Shown piece by piece: positions 32,443 to 43,754 of a DNA stretch of 64,000 bases; the first letter of the stretch is position 1; each line of letters opens with the position of its first letter. Under the pieces are notes generated by a model. The model searched no databases, was not told the DNA's origin, and was given only the letters and a program-made list of their open reading frames with translations. Position numbers and translations under genes: made by a program. Source of the DNA: an uncultured Alphaproteobacteria bacterium (GTDB lineage: Bacteria > Pseudomonadota > Alphaproteobacteria > HIMB59 > GCA-002718135); the NCBI GenBank assembly GCA_902593125.1, contig CACJGU010000004.1:1-64000 (forward strand), given 5' to 3'.

Positions 32443-33735
32443 ATGATACCACGTTATAACAGACCAGATATTGAAAAAATTTGGTCTATAGAAAATAAAT
32501 TTAAAATATGGACAGAAATTGAATGTTTAATTGCTGAAAAGCAGGCTTTAATAGGAACAATTCCAAAAAAAGCAGCAAAAGATATTAGAAAAAAAGCTAA
32601 ATTTAACGTAAGAGAAATTGAAAAAATTGAAAAAGAAACCAAGCATGATGTTGTTGCTTATATAAACAATGTAAGTAAATACATTGGAGATTCCTCAAAA
32701 TATTTTCATTATGGTGTTACGTCTAGCGACATAATTGACACATCCTTTTCATTACAATTAAAACAAACTGCTGAAGTAATTAGAAAAAATTTATATGAGT
32801 GTATTAAAAATTTAAAAATCAAATCTAAAAAATATAAAAATACTATTATGATTGGAAGAAGTCATGGCATACACGCTGAGCCGATTACATTTGGATTGAA
32901 ACTATCATCATTTTATTTTGAATTTAAAAGAAGTTTAGATAGATTAGATAAGGCAATCAATGAGATTTCTGTTTGTGCTATATCAGGTCCAGTTGGAACT
33001 TTTAATTCTATAGATCCAAGAGTGCAAGATTATGTAGCAAAAAAACTTAAATTAAATTCTGAAGATATTTCAACTCAAGTTATACCTAGGGACAGACATG
33101 CTTATTTTTTTAGTATATTAGGAATTTTAGCTTCTTCAATAGAACGATTTTCAGTTGAAATTAGAAATCTTCAAAAAACTGAGGTTTTAGAAGTAGAGGA
33201 AAGTTTTTCAACTAATCAAAAAGGTTCATCAGCAATGCCTCACAAAAGAAATCCCGTATTGAGTGAAAATTTAACTGGAATTTCAAGATATATAAGAAGT
33301 GCAGTAATTCCTTCATTTGAAAATATTGTTTTGTGGCATGAGAGAGATATTAGTCATTCAAGTGTGGAGAGAATTATGGCTCCAGAAATCACAATTGCTA
33401 CTGATTTTGCTTTAGTAAGATTAAATGGGATTATTAAAAATCTTAAGGTTTATCCAAAAAATATGGAAAAGAATCTAAATATGCTTGGGGGTTTACATAA
33501 CACACATAACATTATGCTAAAGTTAATAGAAAAAGGATTAAGTAGACAACTTGCTTATAAAATTGTTCAAGAAAGTGCTATGGAAACATGGAACAATAAG
33601 AGGGAATTTGCTGAAGTTCTCCTTAAAAACAAGCAATTAAACAAAATAATTAAAAATAAAGATATTGAAAAGATAATTAATAGTTGCAACAATCTTAAAA
33701 ATATTGATTGGATTTTCAAAAATAAAATTAAATAG
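32443..33735 (+). CDS. purB: Adenylosuccinate lyase
   Basis: TSSDIIDTS, GRSHGIHAEP, GSSAMPHKRNP. Confidence 0.96.
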   Translation: MIPRYNRPDIEKIWSIENKFKIWTEIECLIAEKQALIGTIPKKAAKDIRKKAKFNVREIEKIEKETKHDVVAYINNVSKYIGDSSKYFHYGVTSSDIIDTSFSLQLKQTAEVIRKNLYECIKNLKIKSKKYKNTIMIGRSHGIHAEPITFGLKLSSFYFEFKRSLDRLDKAINEISVCAISGPVGTFNSIDPRVQDYVAKKLKLNSEDISTQVIPRDRHAYFFSILGILASSIERFSVEIRNLQKTEVLEVEESFSTNQKGSSAMPHKRNPVLSENLTGISRYIRSAVIPSFENIVLWHERDISHSSVERIMAPEITIATDFALVRLNGIIKNLKVYPKNMEKNLNMLGGLHNTHNIMLKLIEKGLSRQLAYKIVQESAMETWNNKREFAEVLLKNKQLNKIIKNKDIEKIINSCNNLKNIDWIFKNKIK

Positions 33736-33772
33736 TCTTTATTTTTTTAAATAACTAAATTATTAGATATAT

Positions 33773-34003
33773 ATGCCTATGTCAGAAGAAAAAATAAAAA
33801 AGTTTATTGCAGATGCAATTCCAGACTCAACAGTTATAATCGAAGATCTTAAAGGAGATGGAGATCACTACAGTGCTACTATTAGATCAAAATCTTTTGC
33901 TGGAAAAAGTAGAGTAGAACAACATAAGATGGTATATGATGCATTTAAAGGCAAAATGGGTAGTGAACTTCACGCACTTAAACTTAAAACAATACCGGAG
34001 TAA
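33773..34003 (+). CDS. BolA family protein
   Basis: IEDLKGDGDHYSATIRSKSFAGKSRVEQHKMVYDAF; adjacent monothiol glutaredoxin. Confidence 0.92.
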   Translation: MPMSEEKIKKFIADAIPDSTVIIEDLKGDGDHYSATIRSKSFAGKSRVEQHKMVYDAFKGKMGSELHALKLKTIPE

Positions 34004-34006
34004 AAA

Positions 34007-34348
34007 ATGAATAATACAGACCATGTCTCACAAAATATAGAAAACGAAATAAATTCAAATGAAGTAGTTCTTTTTATGAAGGGCACACCTGTTTTTCCAC
34101 AATGTGGTTTTTCAGCAAGAGTTGTAGATATTTTGACAAAGGTTGGAGTAAAATTTGGAAGTGTAAATGTATTGGAAAGTGATGAAATGAGAGAAGGTAT
34201 AAAAAAATTCTCAAATTGGCCTACAATTCCACAACTCTATGTAAAAAAAGAATTCATTGGTGGATGTGATATAGTTACTGAAATGTTTGAAAGTGGAGAA
34301 TTACTAGAATTATTCAATACTAATGGAATAGAAGTAAATCCTTCCTGA
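34007..34348 (+). CDS. grxD: Monothiol glutaredoxin (Grx4 family)
   Basis: VLFMKGTPVFPQCGFSARVVDIL; NWPTIPQLYVKKEFIGGCDI. Confidence 0.95.
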   Translation: MNNTDHVSQNIENEINSNEVVLFMKGTPVFPQCGFSARVVDILTKVGVKFGSVNVLESDEMREGIKKFSNWPTIPQLYVKKEFIGGCDIVTEMFESGELLELFNTNGIEVNPS

Positions 34349-34349
34349 G

Positions 34350-35249
34350 TTGGTTATAAATAGCTTTTACAAAGGTATATTATTTACTTGCATTGCTTCA
34401 ATTTTTTGGGGCTTGCCTCAGCCACTATTTTTTAATGAACTGAATCATATTAATTTTCTAGAAGTAGTACTTCATAGAGGATTTTGGTCTTTTTTATTTT
34501 TGTTCTTAATACTGCTTTCGATCTCAAAAATTATTGACTTTGTTAATATCTTTAAATCACCTAAAAAAATATTTGTTTTAAGTATTACTGCAAGTTTAAT
34601 TGCATCAAATTGGGGAGGGTTTATTTATGCTGTGAGTGAAGAGAGGGTTCAAGATGCCTCAATGGGATATTTCATAACCCCAATGATAAGCATTATTCTA
34701 GGATATATTTTTTTAAATGAAAAAATAAGTTTATTGAAGCTATTTTCTGTATTGCTTATGACTTTTGCAATCATTTTTTTATTTTTTAATATGAGTGAAA
34801 TTCCATTCTTAGTAATTTTAATTGGCACTACCTGGGCAATATACGGCCTATTAAGAAAACAAATTAATGTAAGTCCATCAATTGGTTTACTTTATGAATC
34901 TTTTATAATTACTTTAATATCTTTACCTTATTTAATTTATATTTATAAAATAGGAGAAAGTAGTTTTTTTACCGTTAATACCAAAACTACAATTTTTTTA
35001 ATTCTTACTGGCCTTGTAACTATATTTCCATTATTTTTTTTTAATTTAGGGTTAAAATATATTCAATTGGGTCTTGCAGGTGTTTTATTTTATTTGGCGC
35101 CTTCTTTTCACTTTTTGACTTCTGTATTTATATTAGGAGAAGATATCTTTTTTGCTAAACTTATATCCTTTATTATAATATGGATAGGTATTGTATTATA
35201 TATATTTGATACTGTGAGAAATCAGTCTAACGAGAATAATATTCGATAA
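34350..35249 (+). CDS. rarD: EamA/RarD-type drug/metabolite transporter
   Basis: About 10 predicted TM; RarD-like [34 protein letters not shown]. Confidence 0.88.
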   Translation: MVINSFYKGILFTCIASIFWGLPQPLFFNELNHINFLEVVLHRGFWSFLFLFLILLSISKIIDFVNIFKSPKKIFVLSITASLIASNWGGFIYAVSEERVQDASMGYFITPMISIILGYIFLNEKISLLKLFSVLLMTFAIIFLFFNMSEIPFLVILIGTTWAIYGLLRKQINVSPSIGLLYESFIITLISLPYLIYIYKIGESSFFTVNTKTTIFLILTGLVTIFPLFFFNLGLKYIQLGLAGVLFYLAPSFHFLTSVFILGEDIFFAKLISFIIIWIGIVLYIFDTVRNQSNENNIR

Positions 35250-35847
35250 CTAAATTTGGTTCCATAGTTACTGGATAAGGCACATCATGTATTAATGGTG
35301 CTCTTAAAAATCGACCTTTTAATTCTTTTACATCAACTTCAAGATATTCTGGGATTTCTCTTTCTTGTGAACTAATTGACTCAACTATTAGATTAATTTC
35401 CTTGCTTTTGTCTTTAATTGAAATCTCATCACCATCACTAACGCTAAATGAAGGAATGTTAACTCTTTTACCATTTACTTTTACATGCCCATGATTAACC
35501 AATTGTCTTGCAGCAAAAATTGTAGGTACAAACTTCATTCTATAAACAGTTGCATCTAGTCTTCTTTCTAAAAGTTCGATAAGTATTTGGCTTGTGTCCC
35601 CTTTTGTATTAGATGCTTTTTTAAAGATATTCCTAAACTGTCTCTCCGTTAAATCACCATAATAGAATTTTAATTTTTGCTTTGCAAAAAGCTGATTACC
35701 ATAGTCAGAAAGTTTTTTTCTTTGACCTTGAACACCGTGCTGTCCAGGTTTTGAATTTCTTCTATTGAAAGGACTTTTTGGCCTCCCCCAAAGATTAACA
35801 CCTAATCTTCTATCAATTTTGTATTTAGTATTGTGTCTTTTTGTCAT
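35227..35847 (-). CDS. rpsD: 30S ribosomal protein S4
   Basis: [27 protein letters not shown]4 domain [22 protein letters not shown]. Confidence 0.97.
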   Translation of the reverse strand: MTKRHNTKYKIDRRLGVNLWGRPKSPFNRRNSKPGQHGVQGQRKKLSDYGNQLFAKQKLKFYYGDLTERQFRNIFKKASNTKGDTSQILIELLERRLDATVYRMKFVPTIFAARQLVNHGHVKVNGKRVNIPSFSVSDGDEISIKDKSKEINLIVESISSQEREIPEYLEVDVKELKGRFLRAPLIHDVPYPVTMEPNLVIEYYSR

Positions 35848-35910
35848 TAATATGTGGCGTATATAGTGATTTACAAAATTATGTCAAATTTAATATATTC
35901 ATTTTTTGGC

Positions 35911-36621
35911 TTATTTAGTAAGTTTTTTAGTTATGCCCCATAAAGTTTGTAATTCTTTCTTTGTAAGAGGTGATTTAGTAAAAATAGCATAAATATTATT
36001 CTTCATACTCGTTTTTTTTTCTTTTGGTGTGAAAAAGCCTCTATTTTCAAGATTTAAAAATAAATAATCAAAGTACTTTGATAATTGAGATTTATTAATG
36101 TAGGTTAAATTGCTTTTTAAATTTGTATTATTCTTAAGATTATTTAATTCAAATATTTTATAACATAAAATACTAACAGCATGAGAAAGATTTAATGAGT
36201 TATTTTGATTATTTGTGTTTATTGAAAAAATAATATCAGCTAAATTTAAATCTTCATTTGATAGTCCAGAATTTTCTGGACCAAATAAAATAGCTGATTT
36301 TTTATAAGAATTAATTTTGTTTTTTAAATATTTAAAATCAGTTGTAGATTTTTTTTCTAAGTATCTTTTTCTATTTGTCGTAGCTATAACATACGTAAAA
36401 TTTGAGATAGCATCTTCTAAACTAGAAAATACCTTTATATTTTTAATAATCGAATTTGCCTTTTTAGCTGCATTAATTGTTTTATTATTTAACCAGTTTT
36501 CTCTAGGAGAAACTACGATTAAATCATTAAGTCCAAAATTATTCATGGCTCTAGCGACCATACCAATATTTTCTGGAAGTTGAGGTCTGACTAAAATTAT
36601 ACTTGGATATTTAATAGTCAA
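35911..36621 (-). CDS. trmJ: SpoU-family RNA methyltransferase (TrmJ-like)
   Basis: ILVRPQLPENIGMVARAMNNFGL, LFGPENSGLSNEDL, LNLSHAVSILCYKI. Confidence 0.88.
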   Translation of the reverse strand: MTIKYPSIILVRPQLPENIGMVARAMNNFGLNDLIVVSPRENWLNNKTINAAKKANSIIKNIKVFSSLEDAISNFTYVIATTNRKRYLEKKSTTDFKYLKNKINSYKKSAILFGPENSGLSNEDLNLADIIFSINTNNQNNSLNLSHAVSILCYKIFELNNLKNNTNLKSNLTYINKSQLSKYFDYLFLNLENRGFFTPKEKKTSMKNNIYAIFTKSPLTKKELQTLWGITKKLTK

Positions 36622-38204
36622 TTTTTATTCTTTAGATCACTAAGTAACTTAAAAGTAATACTATCAAAAATAGCGCTATATGATGCATCAATAATATTAG
36701 GGGATACGCCAATGGTAGTCCAATGTTTATTAGTGGAATCAGAGGATTCAATTAAAACTCTAGTAATTGCCCCTGTACCTTTATCTGAAGATAATATCAT
36801 TACTTTATAGTCTGTTAATTTTAAATCTTTAAGTGTTGGAAAGAAATCAATAAGGGCTTTTCTTAATGCACTATCAATAGCATTTACTGGACCGTTTCCT
36901 GTACCAACTGTCATCATATTTGAGTCACTAACTCTTAGAAATACTGTAGCCTCTGCTTCTGTAACAATTTCGCCTTTGGCATTCCATCTTCTTTCATCTG
37001 TAACTCTAAATTTTTCTAAATTATAGAAATCTTCAAAATGACCAAGATGACGTCTTACCAATAATTCAAAACTTGCTAAAGCAGTATCAAAAGAATATCC
37101 CTCAGATTCTTTTTCTTTGATTATTTCTAGAATATTATTAATTTCATTATTAGGAATATCAATATTAATTTTTTTTAATTGATTTAATATATTTGATCTT
37201 CCAGCTTGGTTAGAGATAACGACGTTTCTAGAATTTCCAACTGTTTCCGGATCAATATGTTCATAAGTTGAAGAATTTTTTTCTATTGCGGATGCATGCA
37301 ACCCGCCTTTATGTGAAAATGCATGGTCACCAACATAAGGTGCATTTTTAGGTGACGGCATATTCAAGATATCATTTAAAGATCTAGAAATATGTATTAA
37401 GTTTTTTAATTTATCTTTTGCTATATTGGTCTTATATTTTGTTTTTAAAACTAGTGTTGGAATTAGTGAAATTAAATTGGTATTTCCACATCTTTCTCCT
37501 AAACCATTTATAGTCCCCTGAATTTGTCTTGCACCAGCATTAATAGCAGCTAAAGCATTAGCAACAGCATTGTCTGTGTCATTGTGAGCATGTATACCAA
37601 CATTTTGACCTGGTATAACTTTTACTACTTCTGAAACAATATTATAAATTTCATCTGGAAGGGTTCCTCCATTTGTATCACAAAGAACAATCCATCTTGC
37701 GCCAGCTTCATACGCAGCTTTAATACAACTAATTGCAAACTCATTATTTTCTTTAAAACCATCAAAAAAATGTTCTGCATCAAAAATTGGCTCTTTGTTT
37801 TTATTTTTTATTAAGTCAATACTATCACTTATCATTTTTAAATTTTCATCTTCAGATATTTCTAAAGCATTTTTTACATGAAATGATGATGATTTACCGA
37901 CGATACAAACACAACTTGCGCTTGAATTGATAAGTGCATTTAATCCTGGATCATTATCAGCACTTCTACCTGGTCTTCTTGTCATACCAAAGGCAGTCAA
38001 TTTGCTATTTAAAAATTTGTTATTTCTTGAAAAAAAATCATTATCAGTCGGATTTGCTCCTGGCCATCCACCTTCAATATAGTCTATTCCTAAATCATCA
38101 AGATGTTGAGAAATGATCATTTTATCACTTACAGAGAAGTTCACTCCTGTAGTTTGCTGCCCATCTCTTAGCGTGGTATCAAATAGATATACTTTGTCTT
38201 CCAT
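36618..38204 (-). CDS. cimA: Citramalate synthase
   Basis: FDTTLRDGQQTTGVNFSVSDK, HAHNDTDNAVANALAAI, C-terminal LeuA-dimer domain. Confidence 0.92.
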   Translation of the reverse strand: MEDKVYLFDTTLRDGQQTTGVNFSVSDKMIISQHLDDLGIDYIEGGWPGANPTDNDFFSRNNKFLNSKLTAFGMTRRPGRSADNDPGLNALINSSASCVCIVGKSSSFHVKNALEISEDENLKMISDSIDLIKNKNKEPIFDAEHFFDGFKENNEFAISCIKAAYEAGARWIVLCDTNGGTLPDEIYNIVSEVVKVIPGQNVGIHAHNDTDNAVANALAAINAGARQIQGTINGLGERCGNTNLISLIPTLVLKTKYKTNIAKDKLKNLIHISRSLNDILNMPSPKNAPYVGDHAFSHKGGLHASAIEKNSSTYEHIDPETVGNSRNVVISNQAGRSNILNQLKKINIDIPNNEINNILEIIKEKESEGYSFDTALASFELLVRRHLGHFEDFYNLEKFRVTDERRWNAKGEIVTEAEATVFLRVSDSNMMTVGTGNGPVNAIDSALRKALIDFFPTLKDLKLTDYKVMILSSDKGTGAITRVLIESSDSTNKHWTTIGVSPNIIDASYSAIFDSITFKLLSDLKNKN

Positions 38205-38242
38205 AATTGTTAGAACGCTAATAGAGTATAAATTAAAATTTA

Positions 38243-39577
38243 CTAGATTTTTCCAAGTTTTTGCAAAATTTCGTTTCTATTAAACAGTGGCATAAGATAT
38301 TTTAATTCAGGCCCATAAGATTTTCCTGTCAAAATTAACCTTAAGGGCATAAATAAATCTTTTCCTTTAAGTCCAGTTTTACTATTAATTTTAGCTGTCC
38401 AATGGCCCCATGTATTTTCATCAAAAGGATCATTGGGCAACTCATTAATTGCTATATCAATGAAATTACTATCAATATCATATTCTTTGGCATTATTTAT
38501 TTTAGTAATTACGCCTTCCCAATCTTTTGCTTCTTTAATAAATGAAATGTTATTTTTAATAAAACGCCAAAAGCTTTCTTTTCTAAAATTTAAATTTATA
38601 TCTTTTAATTTGTGATTTATTTCAGCATAAGTAAATAATTTAATAGTATTTTCATTAAGATTTTTTAAAGACTCCATTGAAAATTTTGCTGAAGATTTAG
38701 ATAAGCTTTGAATATCAAATTTTTTTACTATTTCATTAATATCTTTGATTGGATCAATATTAATGCTCGAACCAATAAAAAGAAAATAATTAAGTAACGT
38801 AATATTTTCGTATCCATCGTCTCTAAAATTTTCAATTGAAAGACTACCAACCCTTTTGCTAAAACCCTTACCAGTTTCATCAACTAAGAATGGGTGATGA
38901 GCAAATGAAGGAATAGAGGAATCAAGAGCCCTAAAAATTTGAATGTGATAAGCGGTATTAGCTATATGATCTTCTCCTCTAATTATATGTGTGATCTTTT
39001 CTTCAATATCATCAATGACTGAGGGTAAATGATATAATAACGATCCATCTGCTCTTATTAAAACAGGATCACTCAAATTTTTAGCATCAAATGAAACGTT
39101 TCCTTTAATAATATCATTCCAACTAATATTTTCATGATCCAATTTAAATCTCCAATGAGGCTGAATTCCAGATTCTATTTTTTTTTCTACTTCTTCATCG
39201 CTTAGATTTAATGATGATCTGTCATAAATAGGTGGCTTTCCAGAGGATAATAAAGATTTTTTCTTTAAAGCTAATTCCTCTTCTGTTTCAAAACACGGAT
39301 ACAATCTTCTCTTTTGTTTAAGAATTTGAATTTTCTTATCATATATATTTTTTCTATTGGATTGATTAAAACTATAACTCCAATCTAAACCAAGCCATTT
39401 AAGATCTTTTTTTATACTATTTTCAAATTCTACTTTGCTTCTAATGCTATCAGTATCATCAATTCTTAATATAAATTCGCCATGGTTTTTTTTACAATAT
39501 ATCCAGTTTAAAATTGCAGACCTAGCATTACCAATATGTATTTTTCCTGTAGGGCTTGGTGCAAACCTACATTTCAT
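38243..39577 (-). CDS. gltX: Glutamyl-tRNA synthetase
   Basis: RFAPSPTGKIHIGNARSA; KRVGSLSIENF (KMSKS-like). Confidence 0.94.
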   Translation of the reverse strand: MKCRFAPSPTGKIHIGNARSAILNWIYCKKNHGEFILRIDDTDSIRSKVEFENSIKKDLKWLGLDWSYSFNQSNRKNIYDKKIQILKQKRRLYPCFETEEELALKKKSLLSSGKPPIYDRSSLNLSDEEVEKKIESGIQPHWRFKLDHENISWNDIIKGNVSFDAKNLSDPVLIRADGSLLYHLPSVIDDIEEKITHIIRGEDHIANTAYHIQIFRALDSSIPSFAHHPFLVDETGKGFSKRVGSLSIENFRDDGYENITLLNYFLFIGSSINIDPIKDINEIVKKFDIQSLSKSSAKFSMESLKNLNENTIKLFTYAEINHKLKDINLNFRKESFWRFIKNNISFIKEAKDWEGVITKINNAKEYDIDSNFIDIAINELPNDPFDENTWGHWTAKINSKTGLKGKDLFMPLRLILTGKSYGPELKYLMPLFNRNEILQKLGKI

Positions 39578-39578
39578 T

Positions 39579-40319
39579 TTAATCTTTTGGAATTTCGCAA
39601 ACTGGAATAGGTTTCATCTTGTGAAGATTAGGCTTTCTAATTTCTTCATATCTATTAAAGTATTTACTAGATTTACTTTCCATTGCTTCTTCTAACTGCT
39701 TATATGATAGACCAAGCTGATTTTCATCATTTCTGCTATCATCCCATAAACCATCTGTGGGTTCAGCACTAATAATATCTTTAATTACGCCAATTTCCTC
39801 AGCTAACTCCCATACTTCTGTTTTAGTGCAATCTGCAATTGGTGAAATATCAACACCGCCATCGCCATATTTGGTATAAAATCCAACTCCAAAATCTTCA
39901 ACTTTATTTCCAGTTCCAACAACAATACCATTGTTGCTTTGAGCAATTTGGTAAAGAGTTACCATTCTAAGACGAGATCTAGAGTTAGCAAATGCTAATT
40001 CACTGGAAAAATTTTCCATTGTTTCTTGAAAAGATTTAAAGACATTATCAAGTTTAATTATTTTAGTTTCAACGTTAGAAAAATTTTCTTTTAAAAAATC
40101 GAGATGTTTAAGGCTCAAATCATGCTGGGAAGAATTTTGTTTTATGGGCATCGATACAGCTATTGTTTTTAAACCTGTTTGAGCACATAATGTGCTAGTT
40201 AAAGCTGAATCAACACCTCCAGAGACACCAATTACAAGAGTTTTAGGTTGATTATTTATCGATAATGCATAGTTTTTTATCCAATTAGATATAAATTTTA
40301 TTTTATTTTTGTTATTCAT
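39579..40319 (-). CDS. nadE: NAD(+) synthase (ammonia-type)
   Basis: VIGVSGGVDSALTSTLC; GTGNKVEDFGVGFYTKYGDGGVDISPIADC. Confidence 0.95.
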   Translation of the reverse strand: MNNKNKIKFISNWIKNYALSINNQPKTLVIGVSGGVDSALTSTLCAQTGLKTIAVSMPIKQNSSQHDLSLKHLDFLKENFSNVETKIIKLDNVFKSFQETMENFSSELAFANSRSRLRMVTLYQIAQSNNGIVVGTGNKVEDFGVGFYTKYGDGGVDISPIADCTKTEVWELAEEIGVIKDIISAEPTDGLWDDSRNDENQLGLSYKQLEEAMESKSSKYFNRYEEIRKPNLHKMKPIPVCEIPKD

Positions 40320-40340
40320 AATTACTATATAAATAAATAT

Positions 40341-41714
40341 TTATTGATTTGAAGATTGCTTTGATAGAAATTTTTCTTCTTTTAAAAAATCTGATAATAA
40401 AAAGGCCAATTCTAGAGACTGCGAGGCATTTAGTCTCGGATCACAATATGTGTGATATCTATTTTTGAGATCCTCATCGGTTATTTCTTGAAGACCCCCC
40501 ATGCACTCTGTAACATCTTGACCTGTCATTTCTAAATGAACACCTCCGGGATATGTTCCTTCACTTCTGTGAATTTGAAAAAATTGCTGAATTTCAGAAA
40601 TTATATCTTTTAATGGTCTAGTTTTAAAACCTGTATTAGATTTTATAGTATTTCCATGCATAGGATCGCATGTCCACACAACATTTTTACCTGCTGAATT
40701 TACTGATTTTATAATTTTTGGAAGTATTCCATTAACTTTTTCATGACCCATTCTACATATAAGAGTTATCTTACCTGATTCATCATTTGGGTTTAACACA
40801 TCCAATATCTTAAGAAGTTCTTCTGTTTTCGTACTTGGGCCAACTTTGATACCAATAGGATTTTCAATACCTTTTAAGAATTCAATGTGAGCTCCATCTA
40901 GTTGTCTTGTTCTATCTCCAACCCATAACATATGAGCGGAAACATCATACCACTTACCTGATGTACTATCTATTCTTGTTAATGCTTCTTCATATTGAAG
41001 TAATAATGCTTCATGGCTGGTAAAGAAATCTGTTTCATTTAATTGTCTTACACTGCTTCCATTAATTCCACATGCTTCCATAAATGATAAGCATTCATCA
41101 ATTCTTGAAGATATCTCTCTAAATTTTGCAGCATTTTCTCCTTTAACAAAATTTAAATTCCACTGGTGAATTTTGTTTAAATTGGCGAATCCACCTTGAG
41201 AAAAAGCTCTTAACAGATTTAATGTCGATGCAGACTGATTATACGCTTGAATTAATCTATCTGGATTAGGATCTCTATCCTTTTGATTAAAATCAATACC
41301 ATTAATTATATCACCTTTGTATGACTCAAGTTCTAAACCATTAATTACTTCTGTAGCTGATGATCTTGGCTTTGCAAATTGTCCAGCAATTCTTCCTACT
41401 TTAACAATTGGACAGGAAGCTCCAAAAGTCAAAACAACGGCCATTTGTAAAATTACTTTAAATGTATCTCTAATATTATCTGGATGAAAATCTGCAAAAC
41501 TTTCAGCACAGTCTCCGCCCTGTAGTAAAAAGGCATTACCTTTTGCTACGTCCCCTAGTTTCTTTTTTAATAGTCTTGCCTCTCCAGCAAAAACTAAAGG
41601 CGGATATTTAGAAATTTCATTGAGAGTTTGATTAAGATGATCTTCATTCTGATAGTTAGGCATGTGAAGAGCTTCTTTATTTCTCCAACTTTTAGGTGAC
41701 CATTTTTCACTCAT
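40341..41714 (-). CDS. Class II 3-deoxy-7-phosphoheptulonate (DAHP) synthase (start taken as ATG at 41712-41714)
   Basis: MSEKWSPKSWRNKEALHMPNY; LLQGGDCAESFADFHPDNIRDTFKVILQMAVVLTFGASCPIVKVGRIAGQFAKPRS. Confidence 0.95.
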   Translation of the reverse strand: MSEKWSPKSWRNKEALHMPNYQNEDHLNQTLNEISKYPPLVFAGEARLLKKKLGDVAKGNAFLLQGGDCAESFADFHPDNIRDTFKVILQMAVVLTFGASCPIVKVGRIAGQFAKPRSSATEVINGLELESYKGDIINGIDFNQKDRDPNPDRLIQAYNQSASTLNLLRAFSQGGFANLNKIHQWNLNFVKGENAAKFREISSRIDECLSFMEACGINGSSVRQLNETDFFTSHEALLLQYEEALTRIDSTSGKWYDVSAHMLWVGDRTRQLDGAHIEFLKGIENPIGIKVGPSTKTEELLKILDVLNPNDESGKITLICRMGHEKVNGILPKIIKSVNSAGKNVVWTCDPMHGNTIKSNTGFKTRPLKDIISEIQQFFQIHRSEGTYPGGVHLEMTGQDVTECMGGLQEITDEDLKNRYHTYCDPRLNASQSLELAFLLSDFLKEEKFLSKQSSNQ

Positions 41715-41761
41715 AATTTGGAAAGGCTCATAAACCCTAATATATCTAGAAACAAGCAATA

Positions 41762-43060
41762 TTATTTAGGTCTTTTATTTCTTAGAATTTTTAAGGCAGA
41801 TCTTTCTATAGCAAGTGAATTTTTCGGTATATTCTTTGTGATAACACTACCCGCACCAATTCTAGACTTAGACTCAATTACAACTGGTGCAATTAGTGAA
41901 GAGTTAGAACCAATAAATACATTATCTTTTATTATTGTTTTGTGTTTTTTATTTCCATCATAATTACACGTTATTGTGCCAGCACCAATATTTACGTTGT
42001 TTCCTACTTTTGCATCTCCAACATAAGAAAGATGTGCTATTGAAACGTTATTTCCAATTTTTGAATTTTTAATTTCAACAAAATTACCAATCTTTGATTT
42101 TCTACCAATTTTTGTTTTTGGCCTCAATCTTGCATTTGGACCTATATGCGAATTTTCATTTATTATAACATCCTCTAAATATGAATTACTCTTAACTATT
42201 GATCCTTTCTTTATTATTGTTTTTTCTTTTATAGTAACATTACTTTCAATAATAACAGTGGGTTCAATTTTTGTGTCATAACTAAGATAACAAGTATTTG
42301 GTTTTAAAAAATTAACACCACTTTTTATAAAATTATTAATATATTTTTTTTGCAAGATATTTTGCACAACATTAAAATCATCCAAGGTATTTATTCCCAA
42401 CATGGTTTCTTCATTACACTTAATATAATTGATAGAAATATTTTTTTTTGAAAATACTTTAAATATATCAGGAAGATATCTTTCTTTTTTGATTTTATTT
42501 TCTTTAATATTTTTTAAATTTTCAAATAACAATTTAGTATTTGCTATTAGTATACCTGAATTACATAAATTAATTTTTTTTTGCTCAGGTCGTAAATTGA
42601 TTTGCTCAATTATTTCTTCAACATTGTTATTTTTTAATAATAACCTACCATAACCATGTGGTTTTAAAGTATTAAATGCAATTAATGAAGCTTTAGCTTT
42701 AGTTGTTTTAAATTTACTTACAAGTTTTCTTATATCTTTAACTTCAACTAAAGGTGTGTCACCAAATAAAATTAAAATATTTTTTGATTTTATGTATTTT
42801 TTAACTTGCTCAATTGCATCAGCAGTTCCTTTTTGTTTTTTTTGAACAATAAACTTAGAGGCATTTAGCATTGACCTTAATTCTTCTATATTTTTATCAT
42901 TACATACAATAAATATATTTTTACCTGATATTTTTTTTGCAATATTAAAAATATGTGAAACAATTGGTAATCCACATAATGGATAAACTAGCTTAGATTT
43001 ACTTGCTTTAAATCTCGTACTATTGCCTGCAGCGAGTATAACAGTTGTAATATCAGACAT
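41762..43060 (-). CDS. glmU: Bifunctional UDP-GlcNAc pyrophosphorylase/GlcN-1-P acetyltransferase
   Basis: VILAAGNSTRFKASKSKLVYPLCGLPIVSHI; hexapeptide C-terminus with ARLRPKTKIGRKSKIGNFVEIKNSKIG. Confidence 0.95.
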   Translation of the reverse strand: MSDITTVILAAGNSTRFKASKSKLVYPLCGLPIVSHIFNIAKKISGKNIFIVCNDKNIEELRSMLNASKFIVQKKQKGTADAIEQVKKYIKSKNILILFGDTPLVEVKDIRKLVSKFKTTKAKASLIAFNTLKPHGYGRLLLKNNNVEEIIEQINLRPEQKKINLCNSGILIANTKLLFENLKNIKENKIKKERYLPDIFKVFSKKNISINYIKCNEETMLGINTLDDFNVVQNILQKKYINNFIKSGVNFLKPNTCYLSYDTKIEPTVIIESNVTIKEKTIIKKGSIVKSNSYLEDVIINENSHIGPNARLRPKTKIGRKSKIGNFVEIKNSKIGNNVSIAHLSYVGDAKVGNNVNIGAGTITCNYDGNKKHKTIIKDNVFIGSNSSLIAPVVIESKSRIGAGSVITKNIPKNSLAIERSALKILRNKRPK

Positions 43061-43064
43061 TAAA

Positions 43065-43703
43065 TTAGAAATTTCTTAAAATTTCGTTTCCAACATTAAT
43101 TATTTCTTTTGATGCGTCTGAAGTAACACTTATATCAACCACGCCCCTTCCAACTGAAAATGTTTCTGCAAATAATACTTTGCTAGAAATTCTAGAGCGG
43201 GCAATTTTAGCACCGGCATATCTTAAGCGTAAAATCATTGCGTCAGTTAATTTTGCTCTTGGCATAACTCTATTAAGAATAATTATTGGATTTTTTCTCT
43301 CTTGTTTTGCAATTTTCAAAAAAGGCAGTGTAGCCATTAAGTCTACCGGACTTGGTTGTACAGGCACAAATACCCTATCCGAAGCTTTTACAACCTGCAT
43401 TGTTTCAAAAGTTATTGATGGAGGGCTATCAATTATTATAAAATCGTATTTTCTTTTTATTGTTTTAATTTCATCAATTAAATTCCTTATATCAAAATTT
43501 AATTGAGTTATTCCAATATCATCTTCACCATAATAAGCTTTTCTAGCATCAAGCCAATATGAAAGACTTTTTTGTGCATCAGCATCTATAACAGCTACTT
43601 TGTAACCACTATTGCTCCACAAAACTGATAAATTTGCTGAAAGAGTTGATTTACCTGAACCGCCTTTTTGATTAGAAAATGCTATAACTTTTCCCATATA
43701 CAA
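43065..43703 (-). CDS. ParA-family ATPase (orphan)
   Basis: AFSNQKGGSGKSTLSANLSVLW deviant Walker A; IIIDSPPS; no parB-like neighbour. Confidence 0.9.
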   Translation of the reverse strand: MYMGKVIAFSNQKGGSGKSTLSANLSVLWSNSGYKVAVIDADAQKSLSYWLDARKAYYGEDDIGITQLNFDIRNLIDEIKTIKRKYDFIIIDSPPSITFETMQVVKASDRVFVPVQPSPVDLMATLPFLKIAKQERKNPIIILNRVMPRAKLTDAMILRLRYAGAKIARSRISSKVLFAETFSVGRGVVDISVTSDASKEIINVGNEILRNF

Positions 43704-43754
43704 GTATTGATAATAACTATTTTAAAGATAGATGGAAACATTTTATAAATAAAT

